A DNA stretch of 10,385 bases from CAZEIW01 sp964512305 (GCA_964512305.1 CAZEIW010000183.1:1-10385), one strand, 5' to 3'; counted from the first letter of the stretch, positions 1 to 7,520 are shown. The notes: generated by a model not told the origin, from the sequence alone. Numbers and translations: made by a program.

Positions 1-14
1 CTTCGTCGCGGCCG

Positions 15-33
15 GGCGGGCCAATCGCCCGCC
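15..33 (-). terminator. GC hairpin directly after the membrane protein stop codon
   Basis: A perfect 7-bp inverted repeat (GGCGGGC / GCCCGCC) with a 5-nt loop begins immediately after the TGA of the minus-strand operon. No T-tract follows within the window, so it is not a textbook intrinsic terminator. It could be a 3' mRNA-stabilising hairpin or a Rho-assisted end. Confidence 0.4.
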
Positions 34-567
34 TCAGGACGGATCGCTCTTCGAATTCGGCCTGCCGACGAGCACGTGATAGGCGACGGCGTCCCAGGCG
101 TTGTGGATGCCGACGAAGAGCAGCAGCAGTACGGCGGCGCCGACGCCGAACAGGGCCTCGCGCGCATGAATGAGAGCTGCCAGTGCCGATAAGGCGAGCG
201 CCGCGTACGCCGCGAGAGGCAGCAGCACATGAAACAGCCAGTCCTCCCAATCCGGCCGGTAGGCGGCTTGCGAGCGCATGTGCCGGACAACGACCACCGC
301 GTACGCGGCTCCCGCCAGGCCGATGAGACCGCAAAGAACCGCGACGGGCATGATCCCGTGCCACGGAACCCGCAGAAGCGCCGCCAGCAGCAGCACGGTG
401 CCGAAGTGGACCACGGTGGGCGTCGCGAAGGCGGCGCCGGCCGCCGCGGAGTCCGGCGGAGGCTTCTGGGCAACGAGCGTGATGACGACGAACTGCAGTC
501 CGATCAAGGCACCCGCGGCAGAGCCGACGATGACGCAGAAGCTGTCCCACTCGGCGAGTTCCGGCAT
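34..567 (-). CDS. Conserved-type integral membrane protein, function unknown
   Basis: This 177-residue protein is almost entirely membrane embedded. Five hydrophobic segments can be seen at about residues 10-33, 50-66, 73-94, 111-132 and 138-154. A Trp/Asp-rich stretch (PDWEDW, residues 105-110) lies between the third and fourth helices and a short polar tail follows the fifth. The N-terminal region (AEWDSF, then a Gly/Ala-rich first helix) has the look of a conserved family of unknown function, but I cannot name a domain or a reaction. A GGGGGA ribosome-binding-like stretch sits just before the ATG. The gene starts 37 nt after the stop of the upstream sensor kinase on the same strand, so it is probably the last gene of that operon. 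An accessory or partner role for the kinase is inference from position only. The stop codon is followed directly by a perfect GC hairpin. Confidence 0.8.
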   Translation of the reverse strand: MPELAEWDSFCVIVGSAAGALIGLQFVVITLVAQKPPPDSAAAGAAFATPTVVHFGTVLLLAALLRVPWHGIMPVAVLCGLIGLAGAAYAVVVVRHMRSQAAYRPDWEDWLFHVLLPLAAYAALALSALAALIHAREALFGVGAAVLLLLFVGIHNAWDAVAYHVLVGRPNSKSDPS

Positions 568-604
568 CCAGTCCCCCGTGTCCTGAGTCCTTGCTCTTCA
601 CCTG

Positions 605-2686
605 CTAAGCCGCGAGGCGCGGCAACCCCAAGGTGAACTCCACGCCGTCGGCGCAATTGCGGACGGCAATGGTGCCGCCCATCTTCGCCATGTACGTGCG
701 CGCCACGAACAGACCCTGGCCGCGCTGACCGGCCGGCTGCGCCCCGTTGACGGAACCTGCTTCGTCCGGCGATCCGGAAGCTTCGGATACGCCGTACTCG
801 AAGATGCGCTCGAGCATCGCCTCCGGGATGGGTGCGCCTTCATTGTGCAGCATCGCGCGCACCGACTGCGCGTCGGCCTCGACGCGCATCCGGATCGGCG
901 TGCCGGGCGTCCGGTGCCGTTGGGCATTGCGCAGCACGTGCGTGACGACATCCTCGAGGGAGTGTTCGTCGGCGCGCACAAGGAGCGGCCGTCCATGCGG
1001 TGAATAACGGACGCCTTCGATGCCGATGTAGCCGGCATTGGCCGCGACGTCGCCGAGGAACGCGTCGAGGTCCATCGGCTGGAGCGCGAGGTGGGTGGCC
1101 TCGAACGCTTCGCTGGGCGTGGCCTGGCCATAGAGCACCCGCACCGCCTGCTGCATGCGCGCGATATAGCGCGCGCTCGGGTCGTTCCTGCCGCCATGAA
1201 GCGCCATCAGCGACTGCAACGGGGCCAGTATCTCGTGTCCGACGGCGTGCCACATGTCCTTTTCCTGCACCGCGCGGATCCGCTCGCGCTGCACGTCTTC
1301 GTTGACCCGCTGCAGCAGATCCTTCAAGCCTTGCGCCAGCACGCCGAGCTCGTCGCGCCCGCCCAGGTCCGAGAGGTCGAGGCCGGACAGTGGCACCCCG
1401 TCCTGTGCGCCGCGCACCCCGGTGGAGACCGCGGCCGCGCGCGCCGTGAGCAGCGTGACGCGGCGGATCACCAGCAGTTCCAGCGCGACCCAGACGGCGC
1501 CGATGGCGAGCAGCATGGTGCCGACCGTCCACGCGAGCCGGGTGGTGACCGCGGCCAGGGCCCTGTTGACCGAGCGCATGTCGCCCGCCATGTCGAGCTC
1601 GAAGCGCCCGAGCGAGGTGTCGATCAGTGCGTGCTCCCGCGGCGGCGAATCGAATCCCTGCGCCGGCAGTTCATCGATCAGCCGGGCCACCCAGGGCGCG
1701 ACCCGCTCGTCGCCGGCATCGGCTCCGTCGAGCGTGAACAGCGGCGCGCTGGCGCCGGCGCGGCGCACCGTCAGGCGCTCGCCCGGGTGAAGCATGTCAC
1801 GCAGTTCCGACAGCGAGAACGGCATCGTCGCGCCGGGGGCATCGCTGTCGAAGACGGGCGCCCCGTCTTCCGGCGCGAGCAGCCGCAGGCGCACCGCCAT
1901 GCGATCGAGGTCCCGCGGCGGCCACCGGGCATCGCGCGCGCCGAGCGCGTCCTGGAACACCGCGACCGGAAGGCGGATCGAAACGAAAGTCCGGCGCGCG
2001 CAGCCCGGCACTTCCTCGGCCAGGTTGATGCAGCGGCCCTCCTGCCAGAGCCAGCCGCGGAAATCGCGCAGCGGGCGCACGCCCCTGGCAAGCGGCGCGT
2101 CTCCCGCGTACCCGGTGAGCCTGCCGCGACCGTCGCGGCTTCGCTCGTAGGGCGCGATCCAGCGGCTGAGCGAACCCCGGTAGTCCACGTCCACGAGCGC
2201 GCGGTGCACGTCGGTCAGCTCGAGACTGCCGCTTTCGTGCGCGACGAGCTCGCCCGCGGCGAAACCCGCGACCAGGTAAACGAAGCCGCCCGCGTACGGA
2301 TTGGCGCCCACGGCGGCGCAGAAGGTCGCGCCGTCGGGATACTGCAGCCCGCATCCGGCCATCTCCACCGCCTGCCGTGCCTTGTTGCGGTCGTCGAAAT
2401 CCAGCGCGCCAAAGGGCAGGACGAGGGGATGCACCGGCTGCGCCGGCCGGTCATAGGCCAGCGGATTGAGCAGCGCGAGCTGCCCCGTGGGGTGGCGCAG
2501 GCGGGCGGCGATCTGCGACCCGGTCTTCTTCAGCGCTTCGGCGTAGACGCGGCGGCCGCGTTCCTTCTCGTCTAGCATCACGGAAAGCGCGAGGCCCAGC
2601 GTGGCGATCACGAGCAGCAGGAAGCCGCCGCGAAAGAGGATGCGCAGGCGCAGCGGCACCCGCCCCGGCAGGCGCCACGGCCTCAT
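605..2686 (-). CDS. Transmembrane sensor histidine kinase with large periplasmic domain
   Basis: A 693-residue membrane sensor kinase expected to autophosphorylate and pass phosphate to the response regulator encoded just upstream. Helices at about residues 18-38 and 384-407 flank a periplasmic region of roughly 345 residues. That region matches no sensor fold I recognise and holds four cysteines (112, 123, 219, 229). A HAMP-like linker follows to about 460. The phospho-acceptor is His484 in HEILAPL. The ATP-binding domain has an N box with Asn587 (LRNAQ), a G1 variant with Asn615 (HNEGAPIP, Asn where Asp is usual) and a G2 box GQGLF at 656-660. These variants occur in other kinases, so I take it as active. 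The ATG overlaps the regulator's TGA as ATGA, which implies translational coupling and sets the start; the same frame stays open far upstream only by chance. The stimulus is unknown. Confidence 0.93.
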   Translation of the reverse strand: MRPWRLPGRVPLRLRILFRGGFLLLVIATLGLALSVMLDEKERGRRVYAEALKKTGSQIAARLRHPTGQLALLNPLAYDRPAQPVHPLVLPFGALDFDDRNKARQAVEMAGCGLQYPDGATFCAAVGANPYAGGFVYLVAGFAAGELVAHESGSLELTDVHRALVDVDYRGSLSRWIAPYERSRDGRGRLTGYAGDAPLARGVRPLRDFRGWLWQEGRCINLAEEVPGCARRTFVSIRLPVAVFQDALGARDARWPPRDLDRMAVRLRLLAPEDGAPVFDSDAPGATMPFSLSELRDMLHPGERLTVRRAGASAPLFTLDGADAGDERVAPWVARLIDELPAQGFDSPPREHALIDTSLGRFELDMAGDMRSVNRALAAVTTRLAWTVGTMLLAIGAVWVALELLVIRRVTLLTARAAAVSTGVRGAQDGVPLSGLDLSDLGGRDELGVLAQGLKDLLQRVNEDVQRERIRAVQEKDMWHAVGHEILAPLQSLMALHGGRNDPSARYIARMQQAVRVLYGQATPSEAFEATHLALQPMDLDAFLGDVAANAGYIGIEGVRYSPHGRPLLVRADEHSLEDVVTHVLRNAQRHRTPGTPIRMRVEADAQSVRAMLHNEGAPIPEAMLERIFEYGVSEASGSPDEAGSVNGAQPAGQRGQGLFVARTYMAKMGGTIAVRNCADGVEFTLGLPRLAA

Positions 2687-3372
2687 GGCGGCGGCTTCGC
2701 CCAGCGAAAGCCGCGCATCGGCACGTTCTCGATCCCGTCGAACGCCGGGTCGATCTCGCGAAACGCCTCGCGAATGGTGGCGACGTGCTTGCGCACGTTG
2801 TCGCGGTTGCGCCCGCTCTTGATCACGCGGTAGAGCTCCTCGTAGCCGACCACCTCGCCGCGCCTGGCATCGAGCGCGGCCAGGATCCGCTGCGCCGTGA
2901 GCGGGAGATTCACCCGCTGGCCGCGCCACAGGGGCGCGCCCTGCCGGAGGGGGTCGAGCGAGAGCTCGCTTGCGCCCCGCGAGGCCGTCGCCTGCGCTGC
3001 GCCTTTGCGCAGGACTTCGAGGAAGGTCTCGACGAAGTCGGCCCGCTCGAACGTCGTCTTCTGCAGGTAGTCCCAGGCGTCGAGCGCCTTCATGATGCTG
3101 CGGTAGATGGCCGCCGGCATCGCCGAGACCACCAGCACCGGCGTGCCGCCGCGCTTGTTGATCGCGTTGATGATGGCCACGCCCGCGTTGCGTTCGCGGC
3201 CCAGTTCGATGTCGAGCACCACGGCGTCGTAGCGCTCGCGCGCGACGGCGCGCTCGGCATCGTCGCGTCCGAACCACTGGTGGACCCGGATGCCGGGACG
3301 CGCCGCCTCGATCCAGCCTTTGAGCTGATCGCTGGTCGGTACGTCGTCCTCGATGACGGCGACGGTCGGCAT
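2683..3372 (-). CDS. OmpR/PhoB-type response regulator
   Basis: A 229-residue DNA-binding response regulator, the presumed partner of the kinase encoded immediately downstream with a 4-nt overlap. The receiver domain spans about residues 1-120: acidic pocket EDD at 8-10, phospho-acceptor Asp54 (VVLDIEL), Ser83 in place of the usual Ser/Thr, and Lys105 (LQK). The C-terminal part, about 130-229, reads as a winged helix of the Trans_reg_C type: an N-terminal beta region, LTAQRIL, the VVGYEEL turn, a recognition-helix region (DNVRKHVATIREAF) and the closing hairpin RGFRW. The linker is short. I chose the ATG that puts the receiver's first strand at residue 4. A GTG at 3393 would add seven residues with no better ribosome site. 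A GAGGG lies 12 nt before the ATG, which is rather distant. Target genes are unknown; the divergent SPFH operon and its own operon are natural candidates. Confidence 0.92.
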   Translation of the reverse strand: MPTVAVIEDDVPTSDQLKGWIEAARPGIRVHQWFGRDDAERAVARERYDAVVLDIELGRERNAGVAIINAINKRGGTPVLVVSAMPAAIYRSIMKALDAWDYLQKTTFERADFVETFLEVLRKGAAQATASRGASELSLDPLRQGAPLWRGQRVNLPLTAQRILAALDARRGEVVGYEELYRVIKSGRNRDNVRKHVATIREAFREIDPAFDGIENVPMRGFRWAKPPP

Positions 3373-3517
3373 GCCGGCAATTATCCCTCGCACGCCTGTC
3401 GCCCGGCCGGAAGGTTTCTTCCCCGCGCGGAGGAGACTCGCCCGCCGCCCGTCTTTTCCGTTCCGGTCGTCGTGCGAAGAATGGGAAGCCTATTCCACCC
3501 GACCCCAGGACCGCCAC
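3373..3517. promoter_or_regulatory. Divergent intergenic region between the two-component and SPFH operons
   Basis: This 145-nt gap separates the start codons of the minus-strand regulator and the plus-strand SPFH gene, so it must carry promoters for both directions. On the minus strand GATAAT (plus-strand 3380-3385) resembles a -10 box but lies only 7 nt from the regulator's ATG and has no good -35 partner. On the plus strand I find only weak elements. I see no clear repeated operator motif. Confidence 0.5.
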
Positions 3518-4756
3518 ATGAAATCGATCTTCGAGAAAGTGAAGCCGCGTCTGACCAGGGCAGCGACGCTCGGCGCGGCAGGTGCGGCCGGCGCCGCGGC
3601 CCGCCTCTCGCGCGCCGGCCGCCCGGCGCTCTTTCTGGGCGCGGCTGCGCTGGCCGCCTGGGCGGCGTACAAGGTCCCGCTGCTGGTCACGGTCGAGCCG
3701 GGGGAGGTCGCGGTTCGCTCCAACGATCTGACCGGCAACAGCACGCTGCTGGGCGAGGGGCCGGCGTTCAGGCTGCCTCTGCTGCACGACGTGCGGCGCT
3801 TCTCGCTGCGCGACCAGGTGTTGCGCCCGGCCGAAGGACGGCTTGCCGCCGGGGCCTCGCCGTATCAGTCGGTCGAGGGGCTCTCGCTGGGCGTCGATGT
3901 CGTGGTCCGCTACGCGGTCGACCCCGGCGAGGTGACGCGGATCGCCCGCAATCTGCCGCCGGATCTGGGCGCCGACGTGGTGGCACCTCAGCTTCATGGC
4001 ATCACCTATCGGACCTTCGCGCGCTACACCGTGCGCGAGATCTTCTCGACCAAGCGCGAAGAGATCCAGCAGAGCATCGACGGCGAATTGCGTCCCCGGC
4101 TCGCCGCCGACGGCATCGTGCTGAAGTCGGTGCAGATCGGCAACGTCGATCTGCCCGCCGACTATCGCCACGGCATGGAGCAGCTGCTGACCGAGGAGCT
4201 CCAAGCCGAGAAGATGCGCTACACGCTGGAGTTGAAGGAGAAGCAGGTCAGGCAGACGGCGCTCGAGGCCAAGGCGGACAAGGTTCGGCGCGAAACCGCA
4301 GCCGACGCCGCGGCGCGCGAGCAGATCATCGCGGCCAGGGCGCAGGAGGAGGCGATGAAACACGTGCTGCCGTTCAAGCAGAAGCAGATCGAGCAGCGCC
4401 GCCTGGAAGCGGAGGCCGAGAAGGCCTCGCGCGTCAAGCTGGCCGAAGCCGGCGCGCAGGCGCGCAGGATCGAGGCCGAAGGCGAGGCGGATTCCCGCGA
4501 GAAGCTGGCCGACGCCGAGGCCTATCGACTCGACAAGCTGGGCAGGGTCAACGCGGACCAGATGGCGCGCGAGGGCGAGTTGCTCGCGCGGCACCCGCTT
4601 CTGATCCAGAAGACGATCGCGGACAAGCTCTCCGACAAGGTGCGCGTGATCATCGCGCCCGCCGGAACCGATGGCCGCTTCATCGGCTCCGGACTGGTCG
4701 GCGATGCTCCGCAAGGGCAGGGCACCGTCGCTGCCGCCGCCATCGGAGCGCAGTGA
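3518..4756 (+). CDS. SPFH/band 7 (prohibitin-like) membrane protein
   Basis: A 412-residue SPFH-family protein of the prohibitin/stomatin/flotillin type, which usually form membrane-anchored oligomeric rings or scaffolds. The layout is typical: a basic Ala/Gly-rich N-terminus, one hydrophobic anchor at about residues 36-51, then the SPFH domain from about residue 55 (VTVEPGEVAVRSND) to about 240. In that domain the prohibitin-like stretch YTVREIFSTKREEIQQSI and the strand VLKSVQIGNVDLP are easy to see. A long charged Ala/Glu/Lys/Arg coiled coil follows (about 240-370), then RHPLLIQKTIADKLSDKVRVIIAP and a Gly/Ala-rich tail. No protease domain is present. The ATG at 3518 is preceded by AGGA at good spacing and begins the recognisable protein; the 55 codons open upstream look non-coding. 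Its TGA overlaps the next gene's ATG by one base, so the two are probably co-translated. What it scaffolds is unknown. Confidence 0.92.
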   Translation: MKSIFEKVKPRLTRAATLGAAGAAGAAARLSRAGRPALFLGAAALAAWAAYKVPLLVTVEPGEVAVRSNDLTGNSTLLGEGPAFRLPLLHDVRRFSLRDQVLRPAEGRLAAGASPYQSVEGLSLGVDVVVRYAVDPGEVTRIARNLPPDLGADVVAPQLHGITYRTFARYTVREIFSTKREEIQQSIDGELRPRLAADGIVLKSVQIGNVDLPADYRHGMEQLLTEELQAEKMRYTLELKEKQVRQTALEAKADKVRRETAADAAAREQIIAARAQEEAMKHVLPFKQKQIEQRRLEAEAEKASRVKLAEAGAQARRIEAEGEADSREKLADAEAYRLDKLGRVNADQMAREGELLARHPLLIQKTIADKLSDKVRVIIAPAGTDGRFIGSGLVGDAPQGQGTVAAAAIGAQ

Positions 4757-6207
4757 TGGCCGCCGCTGCCGCCGCTGTCGCCATGACGGTGCTCGCCATC
4801 GTCGCACAGGACCACGTCGCGCTGCGCGCCTCGCCCGGCACGGGAGCCGCCGTCCACGCGCAATTGTGGCAGGGCGAGCTGCTCGAGGTCCGGGACAGGC
4901 ACCTCGGTCAGCTGCAGGTATACGACCATCGCCTCGAGCGCGCCGGCTACATCCGCGAAAGCGAGGCGCGAGTCGTCGGTTCGACCGAGGCCGACGCGCC
5001 CCAACTGCTCGCCGTGCTGCGATTCGTGCGCGACACGCCCGGCGCGGAATCGCTGGGCGTCGCCTATGCGGCCGCCTACCTGAAGGCCGCGCCCGCGGCC
5101 AGCATCACCGCCGAAGCCTTCGACGCGCTCGGGGTCATGGCCGAGCGGCTTGCCCGCGGCGCCACGATTCGCCAGGGCAAGGTTGACGCCGTCTCGGCGC
5201 ACATGGACGTGGCCGCGGAGTACGGGGTGAAGTTCATGAGCTACGCCGGCGACGGCGCCACCGGCCGCGGCGACCGGGTGCAGCTGTGCTACGACGGCGA
5301 CGCATTCCGCCACGTGCTGGCGATGGAGGGCGCCAAGGCGACGGTCGATCAGCGCGCCCGCGCGGTCCTCGCCCTGACCCGGCACGAGTGTGTCGATCCG
5401 GGCCTTTCGCCGCTTGCGCGCAAGGCCGCGAACGAGCAGCGCGCGGTGCTGCTCGACCGCATCGATGCGGCCGCGACCGCGCAGCTCGAGGAGCCGCTGC
5501 GCAACCGCCTGCACCTGCGCCGGGCGGGCGTGTGGGCGACGATCGCCTTCGACAAGTCGCGCTTCCAGGAGGCCCCGCAGCCGGCCGCACAGCGGGCGCT
5601 GGACGAGTTCGCGGCGGTCGACAAGGCGGAGCTGGAAGACGAGGATGCGGCCGACTACGCGGAAGCGGCCATACGCGTCGGCGCCGTGCGGTGGGGCGCG
5701 GCAACCGCCGTGGCGGGCCCGGTGAGGCTGCAGGTGCAACTGCAGCCGAACGGTCCGGGGCAGACCTGCGTTCGCCTTTTCGACGCCTGGGCGAAGAACC
5801 CGGCCACGCTCGCGCAGCGTTGCACCTATGGCACCGTGTGGGCCGCTTCCGCCAAGTCCGCCTCCGACGGGCGGGCGCTCGCGCTCACCGTGCAGCCGCT
5901 CGATGGGTGGAGCGAACTTTGGGTCTGGCACCAGGAGTCCGACGGCTGGAAGGTCGACGTGCTCGTCCCGGAGAACGGCGGCCCCGGCCTGGGCTACGTG
6001 GAGTGGGCGGGATGGTCGCCCGCTTCGCGCGGCAGGCTGCTCGTGGTGCGGGAAGCGAAGTCCGACGGCCGCGTCATGCGCCGCTTCGAGGTGCTGCGGA
6101 CCGACACGCTCGCGGCGGAGAAATCGGCCGGCGAGCCGCGGCAGCTGGCCGCGTTCGGGATGTGGGCTGACGCCGGCTGGAAGCAGGAGACGCTCAGCCT
6201 GCGATGA
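4756..6207 (+). CDS. Probable exported protein with N-terminal SH3-like domain
   Basis: A 483-residue protein with no enzyme motif that I can see. It opens with a run of six Ala and a hydrophobic stretch up to about residue 17 (AMTVLAIVA), then an SH3b-like segment at about 18-75: VALRASPG, LWQGELLEV, LQVYDH and AGYIRES, the usual order of such cell-envelope modules. The rest is mixed helical and strand sequence, with a C-terminal part rich in Trp and beta-type segments. Cysteines are few. Export is likely but the N-terminus lacks the usual Lys/Arg before the hydrophobic core, so it is not certain. The start is fixed by TGATG overlap with the SPFH gene and by GGAG at 4745-4748, 7 nt upstream. 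The tight coupling suggests that this protein and the SPFH scaffold work together, perhaps across the inner membrane; that is inference. Its stop overlaps the frame of the following regulator. Confidence 0.85.
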   Translation: MAAAAAAVAMTVLAIVAQDHVALRASPGTGAAVHAQLWQGELLEVRDRHLGQLQVYDHRLERAGYIRESEARVVGSTEADAPQLLAVLRFVRDTPGAESLGVAYAAAYLKAAPAASITAEAFDALGVMAERLARGATIRQGKVDAVSAHMDVAAEYGVKFMSYAGDGATGRGDRVQLCYDGDAFRHVLAMEGAKATVDQRARAVLALTRHECVDPGLSPLARKAANEQRAVLLDRIDAAATAQLEEPLRNRLHLRRAGVWATIAFDKSRFQEAPQPAAQRALDEFAAVDKAELEDEDAADYAEAAIRVGAVRWGAATAVAGPVRLQVQLQPNGPGQTCVRLFDAWAKNPATLAQRCTYGTVWAASAKSASDGRALALTVQPLDGWSELWVWHQESDGWKVDVLVPENGGPGLGYVEWAGWSPASRGRLLVVREAKSDGRVMRRFEVLRTDTLAAEKSAGEPRQLAAFGMWADAGWKQETLSLR

Positions 6208-6266
6208 GTGCGGGAAACAAGCGGAGCCGTCCGCCGCCCCTTGCCGAGGCGACCGGTTCCGCGGAT

Positions 6267-6295
6267 TTGCCACCTCCGGGAATTTGGCTTACAAC
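6267..6295 (+). promoter_or_regulatory. Candidate sigma-70 promoter for the HD-GYP regulator
   Basis: TTGCCA (6267-6272) and TACAAC (6290-6295) are separated by exactly 17 nt. They match the sigma-70 consensus at five of six and four of six positions. The stretch is less GC-rich than its surroundings. Transcription would begin near 6302, about 70 nt before the ATG at 6372, which fits that start rather than the one at 6204. Confidence 0.45.
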
Positions 6296-6303
6296 GCCGT
6301 GGC

Positions 6304-6321
6304 GCGCCATCCCGGTGGCGC
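6304..6321 (+). other. Hairpin at the predicted 5' end of the HD-GYP transcript
   Basis: A perfect 6-bp stem (GCGCCA / TGGCGC) with a 6-nt loop begins about 9 nt after the candidate -10 box. It would form close to the 5' end of an mRNA started there. It may be chance in GC-rich DNA, a 5' stabilising element or an operator half-site pair. Confidence 0.3.
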
Positions 6322-6371
6322 ATGGATCGCCGGGATCGTCGGAGCCGTGCGGAGAACCCAGCGAGCAGCCG

Positions 6372-7442
6372 ATGGCATGGGTTGATGTGCCGAAGCCGCC
6401 CTTGATCCTCATCGTCGACGATGAGGACTACAACGTGCTGTTGCTCGAAACGCTGCTGGGCGAACAGGGGTACGCGACGGTGTCCGCGCATGGCGGGGAC
6501 GAAGCTCTCGAGCTTGCCACGGACAGGCGGCCGGACCTGATCCTGATGGATGCGATGATGCCCGGTCTCGACGGTTTCCAGACCGTCGCCCGCTTGAAGC
6601 ACGATGCGCGCACGCAGCCGGTTCCGGTGATCATGGTCACCGCGCTCGACGACCGGGCTTCGAAGCTGCGCGCGCTCGACGCCGGCGCCGAGGAGTTCCT
6701 GGCCAAGCCGGTCGACGCCGCCGACCTCTCGGTGCGCGTGCGCAACCTGCTGCGGTTGAAGGACTACGGCGACTTCCTGCTCAATCACAACCGGATCCTC
6801 GAGGAGCAGGTGCGTGAACGCACCACGCAGCTCGAAAGCGCCTATCGCGATACCGTCCTGACGCTGGTGAGCGCGGCCGAGGGGAAGGACGACGAGACCG
6901 GGCGCCACATCCGCCGCATCGGCGCCTACTGCCGCGTGCTTGCCTCCGGCATGGACATGCCGGCCGAGTTCGTCGACGTGATCTATCAGGCCAGCCCGAT
7001 GCACGACATCGGCAAGATCGGGATTCCGGACAGCATCCTCTTCAAGCCCGGCCGGCTGACGGACGACGAATGGATCGTGATGCGGACGCACTGCAGGATC
7101 GGCGCCCGCATCCTCTCGCACGGCAACTCGCCTTACACCAGGATGGGCGCCGAGATCGCCCTCAATCATCACGAGCGCTGGGATGGCACCGGCTACCCGA
7201 GCGGCCGCAAGGCCGAGGAAATCCCGGTTTCGGCGCGGACGATGCAGATCTGCGACGTCTACGATGCGCTGCGCAGCGCTCGCCCCTACAAGCCGCCGCT
7301 GGACCATGCGGCAGCCGTGACGATCATCGCCGAAGGCGACGAGCGCAGCCATCCGGGCCATTTCGATCCGGCGGTGCTCGCCTGCTTCCTGAAGCTCGCC
7401 GACCGCTTCGCCGCGATCTACGACGAAGAGGCGCAGGCGTGA
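6372..7442 (+). CDS. Response regulator with HD-GYP c-di-GMP phosphodiesterase output
   Basis: A cytoplasmic two-domain regulator (356 residues from this start) predicted to hydrolyse cyclic-di-GMP when its receiver is phosphorylated. Receiver, about residues 10-128: acidic pocket DDE at 16-18, phospho-acceptor Asp60 (LMDAMMPGLDG), Thr90 and Lys112 (AKP). A helical, coiled-coil-like linker (about 135-160) leads to the HD-GYP domain with all hallmark motifs: ETGRH (His179), HDIGK (211-215), HHERWDGTGYP (266-276). It therefore looks catalytically intact. The frame is open back to an ATG at 6204 that overlaps the previous stop as ATGA, but those extra 56 residues are Pro/Gly/Ser-rich with no domain and contain a promoter-like sequence, so I prefer 6372. 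The ribosome site there is weak. No kinase is adjacent on this strand; the divergent kinase or an unlinked one could be the phosphodonor. Low c-di-GMP usually favours motility over biofilm. Confidence 0.92.
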   Translation: MAWVDVPKPPLILIVDDEDYNVLLLETLLGEQGYATVSAHGGDEALELATDRRPDLILMDAMMPGLDGFQTVARLKHDARTQPVPVIMVTALDDRASKLRALDAGAEEFLAKPVDAADLSVRVRNLLRLKDYGDFLLNHNRILEEQVRERTTQLESAYRDTVLTLVSAAEGKDDETGRHIRRIGAYCRVLASGMDMPAEFVDVIYQASPMHDIGKIGIPDSILFKPGRLTDDEWIVMRTHCRIGARILSHGNSPYTRMGAEIALNHHERWDGTGYPSGRKAEEIPVSARTMQICDVYDALRSARPYKPPLDHAAAVTIIAEGDERSHPGHFDPAVLACFLKLADRFAAIYDEEAQA

Positions 7443-7454
7443 GCGGACCGTACT

Positions 7455-7478
7455 CGCATCGGCCGAGCGCATCGGCCG
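7455..7478. repeat. Short direct repeat, two copies of CGCATCGGCCG
   Basis: The 11-mer CGCATCGGCCG occurs at 7455-7465 and again at 7468-7478, a 13-nt period, 13 nt after the HD-GYP stop codon. It may be a slippage duplication or a paired binding site. Confidence 0.5.
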
Positions 7479-7520
7479 CGCGCTGACGCCGCAGGGCCGA
7501 CCGGCAGCCGGCGACCCCGG

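Noticed and set aside
1091..2575. A 494-codon open frame antisense to the kinase
   Set aside because: Its composition is Arg/Ala/His/Gln-rich with no domain, and the kinase on the opposite strand is certain.
605..4807. A 1400-codon open frame on the minus strand
   Set aside because: Only its last 693 codons, from 2686, are a recognisable kinase. The upstream part runs antisense to the SPFH gene and in another frame of the regulator and is Arg/Gly/Ala-rich, as GC-rich shadows are.
2785..6207. A 1140-codon open frame on the plus strand
   Set aside because: Only the part from 4756 is the real SH3-like protein. The rest is antisense to the regulator and in a shadow frame of the SPFH gene.
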